Source: Limnanthes douglasii subsp. nivea (taxonomy: Eukaryota > Streptophyta > Magnoliopsida > Brassicales > Limnanthaceae). Taken from it: 64,000 nucleotides of DNA. Positions 20,940 to 32,700 of this stretch are shown here, piece by piece (the stretch's first letter is position 1; every line of letters begins with the position of its first letter). The stretch is taken from positions 73,551,910-73,615,909 of the forward strand of contig JAUPFV010000001.1 of the NCBI GenBank assembly GCA_036936605.1. The letters are read 5' to 3'. Both the position numbers and the translations under genes were made by a program. The notes beneath the pieces are model-generated. The model ran no database searches. It worked only from the letters and a program-made list of their open reading frames with translations, and was not told the origin of the DNA.

Positions 20940-21711
20940 ACAATGTTTGCTGTATTTTCCTTTTAATTTTCCTTCTTACCATTCAGTTTCGGACAATCAC
21001 TCCTATAATGACCATGCTCACCGCATTCATAACAGTTTGAGTGCTTTACCCTTGACTTGGACCTCCAGTTCTTCCTTCTTAAAGAACTCGCTTTACTTCT
21101 AGATCTTCCCCTAGTCATAAGACCTTCCCCTTCAGTTTGATTGTATGGCTGTACTGTCTCATCTCCTTTTATTTCAGTGCCCCTTTGATATCTGCTAGCG
21201 ATAACTTATCCTTACCATACATAATGTTATCTACGAAGTTTTCATAGGGAGCTGGTAACGATCTCAATACAAACAAATCTTGATCCTCATCCTCAATATT
21301 GATATATATGTTCTCCAAGTTCATTATAATTGATTTGCAGTAATCTGAGTGCTCTATTATGGACATTCATTCTTTCAATCTGAAATCATACAAACGCTTC
21401 TTCAAGTATAATCGGGTTACTACTGATTTCTCTCAGTAAATACCTCCTAGCTTTTTCCATGCGCAGGCTGCAGTCTTCTCACCACTAATCTCGCGAAGCA
21501 CATTGTCTTTCACACTCATTAAAATCCAGCACAAAGCCCTTTCTTGAAGATCTTGTTTCTCCTCTTCTTTCATCTCTTCTGGTAACTTATTCTCCACAGC
21601 CTTCCACAGCCCTTGCAGTACCAATGAAGATTTCAGTTTAATCTTCTACAACGCAAAGCTGGATCCCTTATCAAATTTTTCAATCATGTATTTTGTTGTT
21701 GTAGACGCCAT
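20940..21711 (-). pseudogene. Copia gag with zinc knuckle
   Basis: The ATG at 21711 opens MASTTTKYMIEKFDKG, 40 bases after the primer site. A TAG soon interrupts, after which gag continues with KAVENKLPEEMKEEEKQD and a second block DLFVLRSLPAPYENFVDNI. A CCHC zinc knuckle (CYECGEHGHYRSDC) lies near 20980-21040. Frame breaks occur near 21372-21430. Confidence 0.8.
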
Positions 21712-21750
21712 TGTGAAACCCTAATTGCAAAAGCCATAATTTCACCACGT

Positions 21751-21763
21751 GGCTCTGATACCA
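21751..21763 (-). other. Primer binding site of the RT-less copia
   Basis: TGGTATCAGAGCC on the minus strand, four bases inside the 5' LTR, complementary to the 3' region of plant initiator tRNA-Met (established for copia elements). Confidence 0.9.
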
Positions 21764-21767
21764 ATTT

Positions 21768-22146
21768 TGTTATTAAATCACTATACAATTATCACAAAAT
21801 ATACGTGAAGGACAAACTTGAATGAACACAGGATTTAACGTGGTTCGACAATTGTCTACGTCCACGGGCACTACCAGAGAAAAGAGTTTCACTATGATAG
21901 AAAAGGTTACAGATTTCAGATTGTGTTTTGTATAGTCCTAGTAACCTATTTATAGGGAATTAATAGACGTACTAGACAATGGGCCTAATGGGCTCATACC
22001 ACAAGATTGAAAATGATAATATCACAACACTTACTTGTACTGCCGGACACAGTACACTGTCAAGGCACAATATCACTATCACAGACACAAAACTGTACTG
22101 CAGGACACAGTACACTGTCAAAGCACTATTCGACTCATTCACAACA
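21768..22146 (-). repeat. 5' LTR of the RT-less copia
   Basis: 379 bp. On the element strand it starts TGTTGTGAAT and ends AATAACA. The TATA box (TATAAATA on the minus strand) is at 21947-21954. A twofold internal repeat of 'cagtacactgtcaa.gca' occurs near its start. Confidence 0.9.
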
Positions 22147-22442
22147 GTTATGTTTTCGAATAATATATACAAACAAAAACCAGTTGGAATTATGAAAGTT
22201 TTCTCCACCAATCGATAAATCCCCTCTTTTCATGCTCTCGATTGAAACTCTGATATCTCATTACACCGGTGTTGATCCAGATCATATTTTGGAAAAATTC
22301 CACATACTTTTTATCTGTCGGAGTGCTCCCCGTATGAACCCGTACGCCGAAGGACGACCTGTATGAACCAGTTTGCCGAAGTGAAGTGTGTTTTTCTCAA
22401 TATTTTCGTAGCGCAAGACCGACGGAGTGATGCTTGTATTGT
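22147..22442 (+). repeat. 296-bp flanking duplication, right copy
   Basis: Partner of 17909-18204. It begins exactly at the LTR boundary. Confidence 0.92.
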
Positions 22443-23570
22443 CAGCCAGAACTCACAAGGTAATATTGTGATCTCTTTCTCATGTTTTATGGCTCACGCT
22501 AAACTCGAATATTCAGAGTTATCAGGTTTTGAACGGTAAATTGTCCACGGACTATTGACTTTGATGACATATATTCTCCGAATTTTCAAAAGTTTTGTGG
22601 TAGTCCATAGACAATCCAGTTTGGATAAAATTGGTCTTCGTATCTGGTGATTAATATAAAACTAACATATATTTATATCACTAATTCTCCCTCAATTTTA
22701 AGTTGAAGTTTACTGTAATCAAAACTAATTTTGAGGGACCATTGATAATACAATTTTATATTAAGTATGGTGCAACGTGACTACTTTATATAAATCGACA
22801 GATCCAGAGACTAATTTTATCCGAAGTCAACGAACCAAAAAGCGTTCAAAACGAAGTTATGGCTAGAAACTGCAATTTGTGCTCAACTTTAATGATGAAA
22901 TCCATGCGGTAGCCTTGGTAAGAATTTGGGCCTAATTTCTGGGCCAAAACCCTGGACCTTTATTAAATATAATCACGTAACCCTTTTGAATATAATCATT
23001 ATCATGTGTGATTATTTCAGTCCCCTTTTACCGATTATATGTTATAATAGTATGTATTTAATACATAGTGTAATCCTGGTGTCGTTATTTTTTTTATTTT
23101 TTTTATCCATCATTTTCATTTACACTATTTTATTTAAATAAAGGATGGCTAATTCTTCATCAACAAATTTGTTAGTATTATTATTATTTTTATCTTTTCA
23201 TTATCTATAAAGATAAAAAAAATGTGATATTTGGAGCTTTAATGGTTATATTTATCGCAAAATAATCGGATTTGTTATAATAAATATATTACTATAATTT
23301 GTTTTTTAATTAAAAGTCTAGAAAACTAAATTTAATAGTATTTTGGAATTTATATTATTTTATGGTATCATAGAACAAATGAGACTTTTCACCTCTCTAA
23401 TAAAATATAATTAGTTGAGATTACAGTGCGATTAGAATTAAAACAAAAAAATTATCTTCCGAAATGCTAGAAGTATATATTTTATAATTTTAAATTTTCT
23501 TTTCCCGTAATCTTTAGTTTTAATGATGACGCATATTCCATTCCGCTATGGAGCAAGTTTTTTTCCATTT
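22443..23570. other. Noncoding spacer
   Basis: No gene recognised. 22705-22755 is an imperfect inverted repeat (ccctcaattttaagtt... aactaattttgaggg). The rest is AT-rich, with a Ty-rich stretch around 23080-23140. Confidence 0.5.
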
Positions 23571-23574
23571 CATA

Positions 23575-26500
23575 TTCACGCCCTCCCACTCTTTGGATCG
23601 TATCAGACGATTTCAATGTTATTCGTAAACAAAAAACATAACTGAAAAATTGGACCTATGGAATTTTATTATTAGTTGTTGAAATAATCGTCGTTATTCG
23701 AGCGAATCTATCGATATCAGGGCCACTAGCTTTTAGTCATCATAGACTAATAAGCAAGCTAGTAACCCCATCTTTTCTAAAATTGACCGAGTCGTTGGTA
23801 ATAACTTTTCGGATAATTAATTTCCCACCTCTTTCTCCGAATACGGCTTCCCTAGCACTTCCGACCACACTCTTTTCACCCTCTACCTAAACACTCATAG
23901 TTACACTACCAAAAAACCGATTTGATTCTTCAACGTGTGCGAGTCTCATCCGGATTATATCCCCATTAAGAATTCGTACATATTTATTATCACAACCTAA
24001 CTTAGTCACATTCAACCCATTCTTTCCTCCCTCAATAAAAAATGTTTAGTAACATTGGTGATTTAGTCTCTACAATCATAGTCTACTTTTTAAAGCTAAC
24101 AAAGAACTGGCTAGAGACCCTCTTAATCCATCCATTGCTAGTGACGAGATTAATACCTCAAATAACTCTATTTTCTTCAATCGTTCGGAATACCTTCTTA
24201 AACGGAAGTCTCGTGAAACCTGGCTCAAACTTGGGGATATTAACTTCAAATTCTTCGATAATAATATCAAATATTGCATAGGCCAGAATAAAACTATCTC
24301 TATTAACGGAAATTTTGGGAATCAATGCACCTCTTCTAAAGGTCTTGGGAAAATATTTGTTAATCACTAGACTAAGCACTTTAGGCAGAAATGCCCGCCT
24401 AACTACCCCGGCCCTAGCCATATCAACAACCCTATTACCATTAAGATAAATACTATCTTATCATCGGCGACAAGATTAAAAAAGGATTTATCCAATATCG
24501 ACAACAGTAAATTCCCTGGCCCTGATGATTTTAGCTCAGTTTATTTAAATCCTCGTGGTCAATCACAAATAATTACCTCTATAAAACCACCTATCAACTC
24601 TTCGCTAACAATCGTGTGATTTCGAGTTGAAATAAAATCCAGATCATAATTATCCCCAAAATAGAAGACCACACCGTCATTCAAAATTTAAAGTCATAAC
24701 CTGTTATAACATAATTTACAAAGTTATGCCTAAAATCCTCGCCATTAGGATAAACGACTGATTTCCCTCCCTCGTTGACTCCTCACAATTTTCCTTTATC
24801 CTCAATCGTGATATATACGACAACATTACCATGTCACAAGAACTCTTCTGAGGCTACAACATGAATATGAAAGAGTCTATGGTGGCTATCAAAATCAGTC
24901 ATATGAATTCCTTTGATAATGTTTGTTGGTGCCTTATTTTTTATGTGTTTATCTCCATGGACTTCCCCCTCCTCCATCATGATCACATGGATCATTCAAT
25001 TTATATCCACAAAATCTTATACTGGAAACATCAACGATAATTGTTTTGGCTCTTTCAAATGAAAAAAAATACCTTTGTCAAAATGAATTCATATCCCCAT
25101 TCCTCTTCGTTCTCATATGGAACTACTTTCAAGTATCATCAAAGTGAAATGTCATGACCTTGTATTCCATTTTAACTAGAAATGTCATAATATCAAAATC
25201 ATTTATCTATGCTTTGTAGACGATATTATAATTTTTAGTTGTGCTAACATTAACTTCACCAACCTAATTAAGGAGGGCCTTCTGAATTTGTTTCTCTCGC
25301 ATGCCTTAGTGTCATGCTTAAAAATATTCAACTCTTCATCTCGAGTGTCAATGATGTTGTCTGTCATAACATCATCTATATCTTAGGTTTTAAAATAGGT
25401 TTCATCCCCGTCAGTTACCTTAGTGACTCTTTGGTTACCACAGGTCTTTCATATAATAATTGTAGGCCTTTTTTTAATAAAGGTAGGTTCCACATAAACT
25501 CATAGACCTCCAAAATCTTGAAGGAGCTCTTGTAGTTACTCATGTTCTTTCAATATTCTAACCAATAGATGAAAATTTATGGCGCAAAAGTAGCTTAGTC
25601 TAACGTATCATTTGCCACATATGAAGAATACCTTGAAATTTTAGACCTTACAGTTTGGAATCAGGTTGCCGTCCTCTAACACATTTTGTCCATCTTGAAT
25701 GACAAAACCATCTCAATTTGGTATTACTGAGTTTACTCGGAGAAAATTCAAAGATAATAACGTTTGGAACCAACCAATTGGTTCCTCCCTTAATTAGGGG
25801 TGGATGGAAATCCTCAAACTATGACTAACTACCGCAAAACTATTCATATATGAAATGGGAACGACAATTTCACTGCTCTCTCGTATGATCATTGTCTCAT
25901 TTCTAAATCCTTAGTTGACCGCTATGGTAAAAATATTATTTGATATGCTTGTACAAATAAAAATTGTAAAGTTGCAGATATCATATATAATGGTTTATGA
26001 AACTGGCGCGCTTAGGTACACTCTCGAAGTGGAGCCTACAAATTGCATCTTCAAGAAATAGGTAATTAAATCAATCTCATTTACGTGCCATCCAATAACG
26101 AGGATGTTAAAATCTGGGTACCTACATCACTAAACATACCATTATTGTGTGGTTGGTGATCCAAGGGAAGATCTTCACTAGAGATAAATTCATCATTTAC
26201 GATTATAACACAACCCTTTACTATGTTTAATATAACACCGTTGAATTAATTAACCACCTCTTAGTAATGGGTCTATTTTCTTATATTATACGGGAGGTCG
26301 TGAGTGTGAAACTTCGGCTCATGCTTTCAATTACTCACCAACCATCCTAGCTGCAAGCGGCCAACGCTTGGTCCCCCTCATCCGCCGGTCAAAGTTATCT
26401 CGTTTGGGTTCTATGTGATGGTTTACCATCTCTGGATTGAGAGAAACACAAAGTTTTTCACAAATACCCCTCCCGTTGCATTTGTAATCTCATATCGTAT

Positions 26501-26785
26501 CCTCTATGACTTTCGCTACAGATTTTAAGGACAAGGATCCCCTGGCCCAATTAATATTACTTATTATCGTTTTCACTCTGCAAATTCTAATGCTTCATGA
26601 CCGCTATTAAGAATGTCTACATGTTGTTTATAAATACCTTTATATGTGATCGATCATGAAATTATACCGTGTTATTTCTTGGTACATGTACTTTTTGTCT
26701 ACTTCTATATCAGGAAAATGCCATGTAGTCTTATGTAAACAAATATTTATATAAATTTTATGTTTTTATTAGAAAAAAATGATAA
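23575..26785 (+). mobile_element. Decayed L1-type LINE
   Basis: ORF2 domains appear in the right order on the plus strand despite many stops. The endonuclease: LWIVSDDFNVIRK near 23590 and KIDRVVGNNFSD with STSDHT near 23790-23870. Then ETWLKLGDINFKFFDNNIKY near 24215, and reverse transcriptase from about 24480 to 25510. A C-terminal segment VYHLWIERNTKFF is near 26420. The sequence ends in a T/A-rich tail near 26780. Upstream ORF1 is not recognisable, and no target duplication was identified. Confidence 0.78.
24480..25510 (+). pseudogene. LINE reverse transcriptase
   Basis: Frames alternate, but the RT blocks are clear: KFPGPDDFSSVYL, CYNIIYKVMPKILAIRIND, SQFSFILNRDIYDNITMSQEL, a degraded block around 24880-24960, and FVDDIIIF near 25212 where FADD is the usual catalytic motif (Ala replaced by Val). 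The thumb region reads GFIPVSYLSDSL and NCRPFFNKG. This enzyme would prime reverse transcription at a chromosomal nick; here it is dead. The only long frame within it (25314-25505) covers the thumb region. Confidence 0.78.
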
Positions 26786-27114
26786 TTTTTTGGTTCTTTT
26801 GGCTTAATCAGATGTCTGATATCATATTTAATATGCATCAATGCTCAATATATGTTTTTAACGAAGAATTTGCATAATTCACAGTAGCCAATATGTAGTT
26901 ATATAATAATATGTTACCGATTTTTCTCCTCAAATATAGCAATTAACTGAAGCTGTAACATGTGACCATAAAGTTGGTCGTAAGCGGTGTGCTTTAGCTT
27001 CTTGGACCGAAGCTTTAATACTGTTGCGTTTTGTTTATGGTTGGAACTGAGATTTTTCATATGGGCTTCAAAGTATGATTCTAATCTCAGTCGTTGATTA
27101 AGAGATTTAATCTG

Positions 27115-27300
27115 ACACGTCTATTGTATTAGGGTTTTATTATAGTCATTGATTTTTGAAGCGTTTATTGTATTAGAGCTTTATTATGGTCAATTAAAAG
27201 GATGTAATATGAAGTGTGTGTTGTATAAGAGCTTTATTATAGTCGTTGGTTAAAGTAATTTAGTATGAACGTATGAAGTATTAAGGTTTTATCATATCCG
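27115..27300. repeat. Diverged tandem repeat, unit about 55 bp
   Basis: Three to four copies of 'gtattagggttttattatagtc' followed by 'attgattt..gaagcgt'. Units are about 75-80% similar by eye. Confidence 0.65.
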
Positions 27301-27792
27301 TCCGATTTAAAGTGAAGCTATGGTTTTCCTTGCGAAAGATATAAAATACATAAAGCAACGCATAACAAGAGGAACGACGCACAAATGATGGTCTTTAGGA
27401 GAGTGAAGTGAGGTGAAAGATAACCACTATTTTTTTTTTGTAAATTGTGAGAGTTTTGTAAAAGAGAGTGATTGAGAATTTTGTGTTTGTATGTAGCCTC
27501 CTTGATAATAATAAAAACAAAGTATATGTTGTCCGGATGTAAAATTATTTATACAATTGAAACCATGTTATATATCATATTATGTACTAATTTTATTTCC
27601 GTTCTTCTTTTATTTATTGTTTCCATCGAATGGGTGGAAAGTTATGTCTCAAACCAAACAATTTTCTAACAATATTGATAGTTTTTCGGTTTATAAAATA
27701 TTTTCCAAAACTAATACGTTCATATAATTTTTGCCGGTAGGTGAAATACCGACAAAATTCATAAAACAAAACTGTCATATTATAAATAACAT

Positions 27793-27970
27793 ATGTTTTT
27801 TAATTAAATTTAAAATAAAAAAAATAAGATGGATGAAAAAGATTAATTTTCGTCACAAAATATTAAATAATATATTTTCTAATGTTTTTAAATTAAATTT
27901 AAAATAAAAAAAATAAGATGGATGAAAAAGATTAATTTTCGTCACAAAATATTAAATAATATATTTTCTA
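27793..27970. repeat. 89-bp tandem duplication
   Basis: 27793-27881 and 27882-27970 are identical apart from one or two bases at the start. The high identity in an otherwise decayed region suggests a recent event. Confidence 0.95.
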
Positions 27971-28009
27971 TAATAATTAGTCCCATACTTTTTAAAGAAA
28001 AACATAGAT

Positions 28010-28012
<3 letters not shown>

Positions 28013-28042
<30 letters not shown>
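28013..28042. repeat. (TA)n microsatellite
   Basis: A 30-base uninterrupted TA run. Confidence 0.95.
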
Positions 28043-28046
<4 letters not shown>

Positions 28047-28589
28047 GTATAAAACATCTGATGCATCTGAACATAAAGTATATGGAATGTCGAGAATAAT
28101 CATATAAAATTATAAAATTTAAAATTTCCAACATAAAATTGTAGAGTATGGAAGTTGAAATTTTAGAACTCAAATGCAATATATAGTAACGTGTTGAATT
28201 TGATATAAAAAACACAAAAAGACATCAAAGGCATTCATGTATTCATTCAATGTATTCATTCATACAGCGGAATAGAACTCTTCGTTTTGCAGATTGCAGA
28301 TTGCAGATTGTAGGTTGCAAAGCTTACTAATATAACGTAGAACCAAATTGTTGTTGGATGCAAAAAGTTGTATCATTTTGCAGATTGGGGTATGGAGACA
28401 TACTATTTTTACATTTTTATATTTATTTTAAAGTCAACGCCAACTATTTTTATCATTTATCACGTTGCCATTATTAAAAGACGCCATCCTCATTAATCAA
28501 ATAAATTATAACACCAAGTAATCTACGGACCACGTGCATGACTGTTTAAGGCTGCATGACTGTTTAAGGCTGTTACACGTGATGATAGT

Positions 28590-30330
28590 GATTTTGTAAG
28601 GTTTAGGGTAAAAATAATTTTAAAACAGAGTATTGTTGGATATTGTATATGGTTGGAGTCGAAGACATGTAAGAAGTTGTTTAAATTATTTTTTGGGGTT
28701 GGAGTTAGGATCGAATGTTAGGTTAAAAGTTATTTTTTAAAATCTAAGATAAGTTTTGTTGAACCAATGTTTTTGTCAAAATCAATTTTTTCTCTCGAAA
28801 TTACTAACCATCTGCAAAGCCGAAAGTTGGAATATAGATGTCCAAAAATTTCCAAAAATAAAATGATGTTTTTAGACGGATTTGCGTTATTAAAAATCTG
28901 AACCGAGGTGTAATCCTAAAGGTTATTAATATAAAATATGTTGCTTTGAACATTTTTTATGTCTGGAGAATAGGATAAAAGATGCGCTACTATTGCTACT
29001 GGCAGCCTTAAAGAATATTTTAGTCCATTTTTGAATTATCTCTAACTAATTAAGATATGGTTTTTATTTATATATCATTGATCATTTTCATGTCTAACTA
29101 ATGTGGGCTTTTGGTAGTACCTATTCAATCCTTCTCTCGAACAAAGTACAATTTTAGCCTCCTATCCATTGATTTCCATCTGTTCACTCTAATTAGGTTG
29201 GTTATATGTCCCCACCTAAGCCATAGAGGTTTACAATGGATCTATATACTCACTCTTATCAAACCACATTGCATGTTTCTGCGCGCTACTTTAATTAAGT
29301 CACATTGTTTGACGAGCCGCATGCACTCCAAAATAGGGACCATATCATTCACCTTAAGCATGATTGTTGGTTCATCATGTTCGACATTCGTCCACTTTCG
29401 GTCTGAAGACTCGCGCGACTTTGATTTTGGTCAACTAAGCTTCAAACTAGTTAAAATATTTTTCTTGCTTATATACCATATACCATTTCTAAGTCTAACC
29501 AATACGGACTTGGGCCGTACCTAACATCATTGACCTTTTATAAAACGTGAGAGCATAATATGAAGTTATTTGCTGTAAGTGAAAACACTTGATAGATCCT
29601 GAGAGAGAAAACTTAAATATTCGGCTATAGTGAGGTAGAAGAAAACACTAGAGACATTATGAATTCCATAGTTTTTCTATAATTCGTGAGTATTTTGTAA
29701 CAAAAGATGAGTGGATAAGTGTTTAGTGTTTGGGAGATTCTTCTTGTAACTTTCTATATATCAAATCCACGTACATTGCCTGTAGATGTAGGATTTTTTC
29801 ACAATCCAAATCACGTTAAATTTGTTATGTTCCTCTTTCGTTTTACATTCTCGTTTTTTTTATCTTACATTGTTGTTTCGGATCCGTAATTAAGCTTTGA
29901 GTATGAGCGGAAACCGTGTGGTTCTTTTGTTCTTGTTGCTGACTCAATACTATAAGGATACAAATTTCCGCTAATATTAATACAATCTCGGCTAACGTTA
30001 TTCGTAGTTCGGCTGTGGTTAGAACTTTGTGTTTTCTATTATTCTGAATGACGGGTGATCTTGTATGAGAAGTTCTCCTCGTATATTTTAATCGTTGATT
30101 CGTTTTTTAACTATTACAATTTTTTTATATAATTTTTTAATTTCAAATACACCGATAGGAGTTCATTGGTTTGGAGTTTTCAATGAAATTAGTTATTCGG
30201 TCTGCAAATTTGAAGTTAGTCTTATATTTTTCAAATTTCAAAGGCTAAATTCATCGATTTATAAATCATGACTTTTGAAATAAAAATATTATATACAAAA
30301 AAACATAATTGAAAAATGAATTACAATTCA
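28590..30330. mobile_element. Unclassified insertion in copy B, with LTR-like sequence
   Basis: This block is absent between the matching positions of copy A (about 735 and 785). The part around 29560-29960 resembles a copia LTR R-U5 region: a 'tgtgagtattttgtaac' stretch, 'gtagatgtaggattttttcaca', then 'cacgttaaatttgttatgtt', comparable to 'cacgttaaatcctgtgttc' in the LTR at 21.8 kb. It may hold a solo LTR plus older debris. Ends were not found. Confidence 0.4.
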
Positions 30331-30498
30331 CGTTGGTCATATAGCTAAAGATCCCTTTAAACTATGCTTTGTTATTGGTAATATGACCATAAGTAAGTTC
30401 TAAAGATAAAAGGGAAGACTTAGCCCTTGTGTCATCAATTTGAATATTTTAGGTGAACTTCTCCGTTTCGTTTCTCTTTAGAATACCTATTTCATTTG

Positions 30499-30508
30499 TA
30501 TATAAATA
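30499..30508 (+). promoter_or_regulatory. TATA box of gene copy B
   Basis: tatataaata about 45-50 bases upstream of the copy B ATG, at the position matching the gene A TATA box. Confidence 0.5.
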
Positions 30509-30550
30509 TGGGGCGTAGACTCCTCAAGATTACATATCCTTAATAGACCC

Positions 30551-30845
30551 ATGGCAATCACTTTAAAGAATGCTCTATTTCTTGCATCCATTGTTTTTCT
30601 AGCTTACTTAACGGGCTCATGGAAGAAATTTATCAGGTAACATATATCCACCACCAACCACGAAATACGAACACGAAGTGGTTACAAGATCATCAACGCA
30701 GAAGGAAGCAATATCAGCAACGAGAGATTTTGGGTTTCTTAAGAGCAGTACTACTAGTAGTATGTTTACAAGTTCAAAGAAATCAAATAAACAACCTCCG
30801 TCGCCAACTTCATCGTCGCCCCAAAACGAATTGATTAACTCCTGA
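30551..30845 (+). pseudogene. Peptide gene copy B, broken
   Basis: The ATG at 30551 opens MAITLKNALFLASIVFLAYLT, clearly the gene A signal peptide. A 5-base deletion then shifts the frame (stop at 30638). The intron is gone apart from its first bases, and part of exon 2 corresponding to LLDELMIDMVTAKDELHK is deleted. The exon 2 frame is otherwise open from about 30655 to TGA 30843-30845, with PTTKYEHEVVTRSSTQKEA, STTSSM and QPPSPTSSSPQNELINS. Copy B shares the TGA position with copy C but not with gene A. It is unlikely to make the full protein. Confidence 0.75.
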
Positions 30846-31095
30846 GTCAACCACCAGCGCTCAATGGGCTTAATTGGTGTCATGAGTTAACATCATCAAT
30901 GTTTGGCTAAGGGTAACAGTTATCTTATGGTCTCTCCGGTGAACTCACCACTACTGATTGAACAAGCCTGACTGGATAATGTTCGAGTTCTAAATGGTGA
31001 AAAGATTCAGTTAATTTTATCAAATCCTAAGTCTTTGAATCAAAGTCTGTTTCAGTACTAGCACTTTCATGTCTCTAAGTTCAATTAACGTGGTA

Positions 31096-32095
31096 AAAGA
31101 TATTCTATTCTGATTCTGATGGAGATATTTTATGTAGTGAATATATTAAGCCCTTTTAGTTTTTATTAGAAGGAGATATATTTACCATCGAAAATATATT
31201 GGTTATTTGTAATAACAATATATTTATAAGTGGGAGTGTATTGATTTTTTATATTTATATATTTGATATTTGTTGTATATCTAGAAAATATTCTAAATAA
31301 AAAACTATTTCATTTATTCTGAATTTAGTTTTTTATTACATTTTTTTTTATAAAAAACTATTTACTTTCTCTAAAAAATTAATTTTTTCTTAAATCTCAA
31401 ATATTTTTAGTATATTTGTCGTAATATACATAAATAAATTTGAGAATGAAACTGATTAGTCTATTTTTATTTTTATGGATGGATAATAATTTGGATCAAC
31501 ATACTAAATAAATATAAGTTATTTTATTACAGTACCAAAATAAATTTTTAGGCCAATCTTGAATTATTTTTAAATGTCTATTACTATTTTAATAAAATAT
31601 TTTGAAGTCATTTTAATACCAACTATTTTTAAAATACCTAATTTACCCTTAAGTACTAATTTACCGCCCCAATCTTGTATTATCATAGATTTTTCTTTAG
31701 CGTTGAAACCGTTAGGGATTCCATGTTAATAGATCTAGACTCTTCAATCATTCCAAATGATAAACAAATGACCTACTTTCAAACTGTTCATGAAAGATTA
31801 GAAAAGAAAAAAGGAAATTTACAAATTGTCGGGACGACTTACTCGCCAGAGTCAAAGTCTTTTTGCCGGACAACACAAAACTGACGGCATTACGAAAGAA
31901 ACAACTAGTTTGGTTGAGTCAAGAACTGCAGAATTACGATAACAATATAATTCGGTTATATTGAATAAACCACTTGTTTGATTTGTTTCGTAAATATAAA
32001 CACAAAAGTGGTTCTCGTTTTATTTTTGGAATTATAAATCGAAAGACGAAATGTTTTTAAAAAAGAAAAAAATTATTTTTTGTTAAAAGTTAGTA
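31096..32095. other. AT-rich spacer, no gene recognised
   Basis: Very AT-rich from 31130 to 31660. A 69-codon frame at 31675-31884 matches nothing I know and is probably chance. Confidence 0.5.
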
Positions 32096-32099
32096 TATA

Positions 32100-32700
32100 A
32101 TGTTACAAACAAGGGTATTAGAGTATATTTTTAAGACCTTGGTACCAAATAATCTTATTTGATATCAAATACTGATTTTGAACTAATCTTGGAACTTGTA
32201 CGTGAGTCACCCACAAAATATATTCGGTTATTGTCTTAAAGAAATCCAAATTAAAATTAATTGAGTTAATTATTTGATTAACTAAATTTGACCTATTGAT
32301 GAAATTGCGTTATGGGCTCAAGTGTGGTAACCGAGTTGAATTTGGACACTCTCATGAAGAAGGCTCAAATCTTAACACTTAAGCCTAAACTAATAAATCA
32401 TAGTATAAATTGAATTATCAATTTATCGGGTTATGGTCCTGAAACAAAACTAGTATAGGATGCGCTTGACAATGTTGAGATTCATCATCCTAAAACATAA
32501 ACAAAAATCTTTCGATTCCTTCCGTGTCTGGAAAAACCAAACGTTTTATTTTCTAACTTGGTTCTGCAAGTTTTTCAAGTTCATCTACATTATCGCCGAA
32601 GAATGAAAACAAAATAGTAGATGGGTAGTTGTAGGCAAACCTTTAAGTTTTCTTATTTTATTTATTATTAGGTGAGTCTTAAATAAGGTTTATATTTATT
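32100..32700 (+). mobile_element. LTR remnant (copia family of 60-62 kb)
   Basis: 32220-32460 resembles the reverse complement of 59990-60290 over several blocks: the 'attgtc.taag...tccaa' block, 'gcgttatgg', 'gtggtaa', 'gttgaatttgg.cac' and 'aagcctgaactcataa'-like sequence, then 'gggttatg'. No internal element sequence is seen beside it, so a solo LTR or truncated end is likely. Boundaries are approximate. Confidence 0.6.

Larger units (their letters stand above)
18224..22146 (-). mobile_element. Ty1/copia retrotransposon lacking RT
   Basis: Minus-strand element with LTRs of about 355-379 bp, a primer site TGGTATCAGAGCC (21751-21763) next to the 5' LTR and a purine tract (CAAGGGGAAGAT) next to the 3' LTR. 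Gag, zinc knuckle, protease, integrase and RNase H can be read, but the reverse transcriptase is deleted near 19197-19206. LTRs differ at about 14 of 355 positions (4%). The left LTR lacks the first 24 bases or so of its partner. No ordinary 5-bp target duplication is seen; a 296-bp duplication flanks the element instead. Confidence 0.88.
26790..28285. other. AT-rich spacer with small repeats
   Basis: No host gene recognised. It contains the repeats listed at 27115, 27793 and 28013. The stretch near 27410-27480 (gtgagagttttgtaaaagag) looks like LTR sequence and resembles, in inverse orientation, 33290-33370, so old LTR fragments may be present. Confidence 0.45.
28290..31095 (+). repeat. Segmental duplication, copy B
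   Basis: Homology to copy C begins near 28310 (gcaaagcttac...) and to copy A near 28480 (gacgccatcctcattaat). It carries the G-box (28531), the TATA box, a broken peptide gene and the 3' block ending near 31090. An insertion of about 1.75 kb (28590-30330) separates the G-box from the TATA box compared with copy A. Confidence 0.8.

Noticed and set aside
29111..29524. 137-codon frame inside the copy B insertion
   Set aside because: No recognisable motif or codon structure; probably chance in noncoding repeat DNA.
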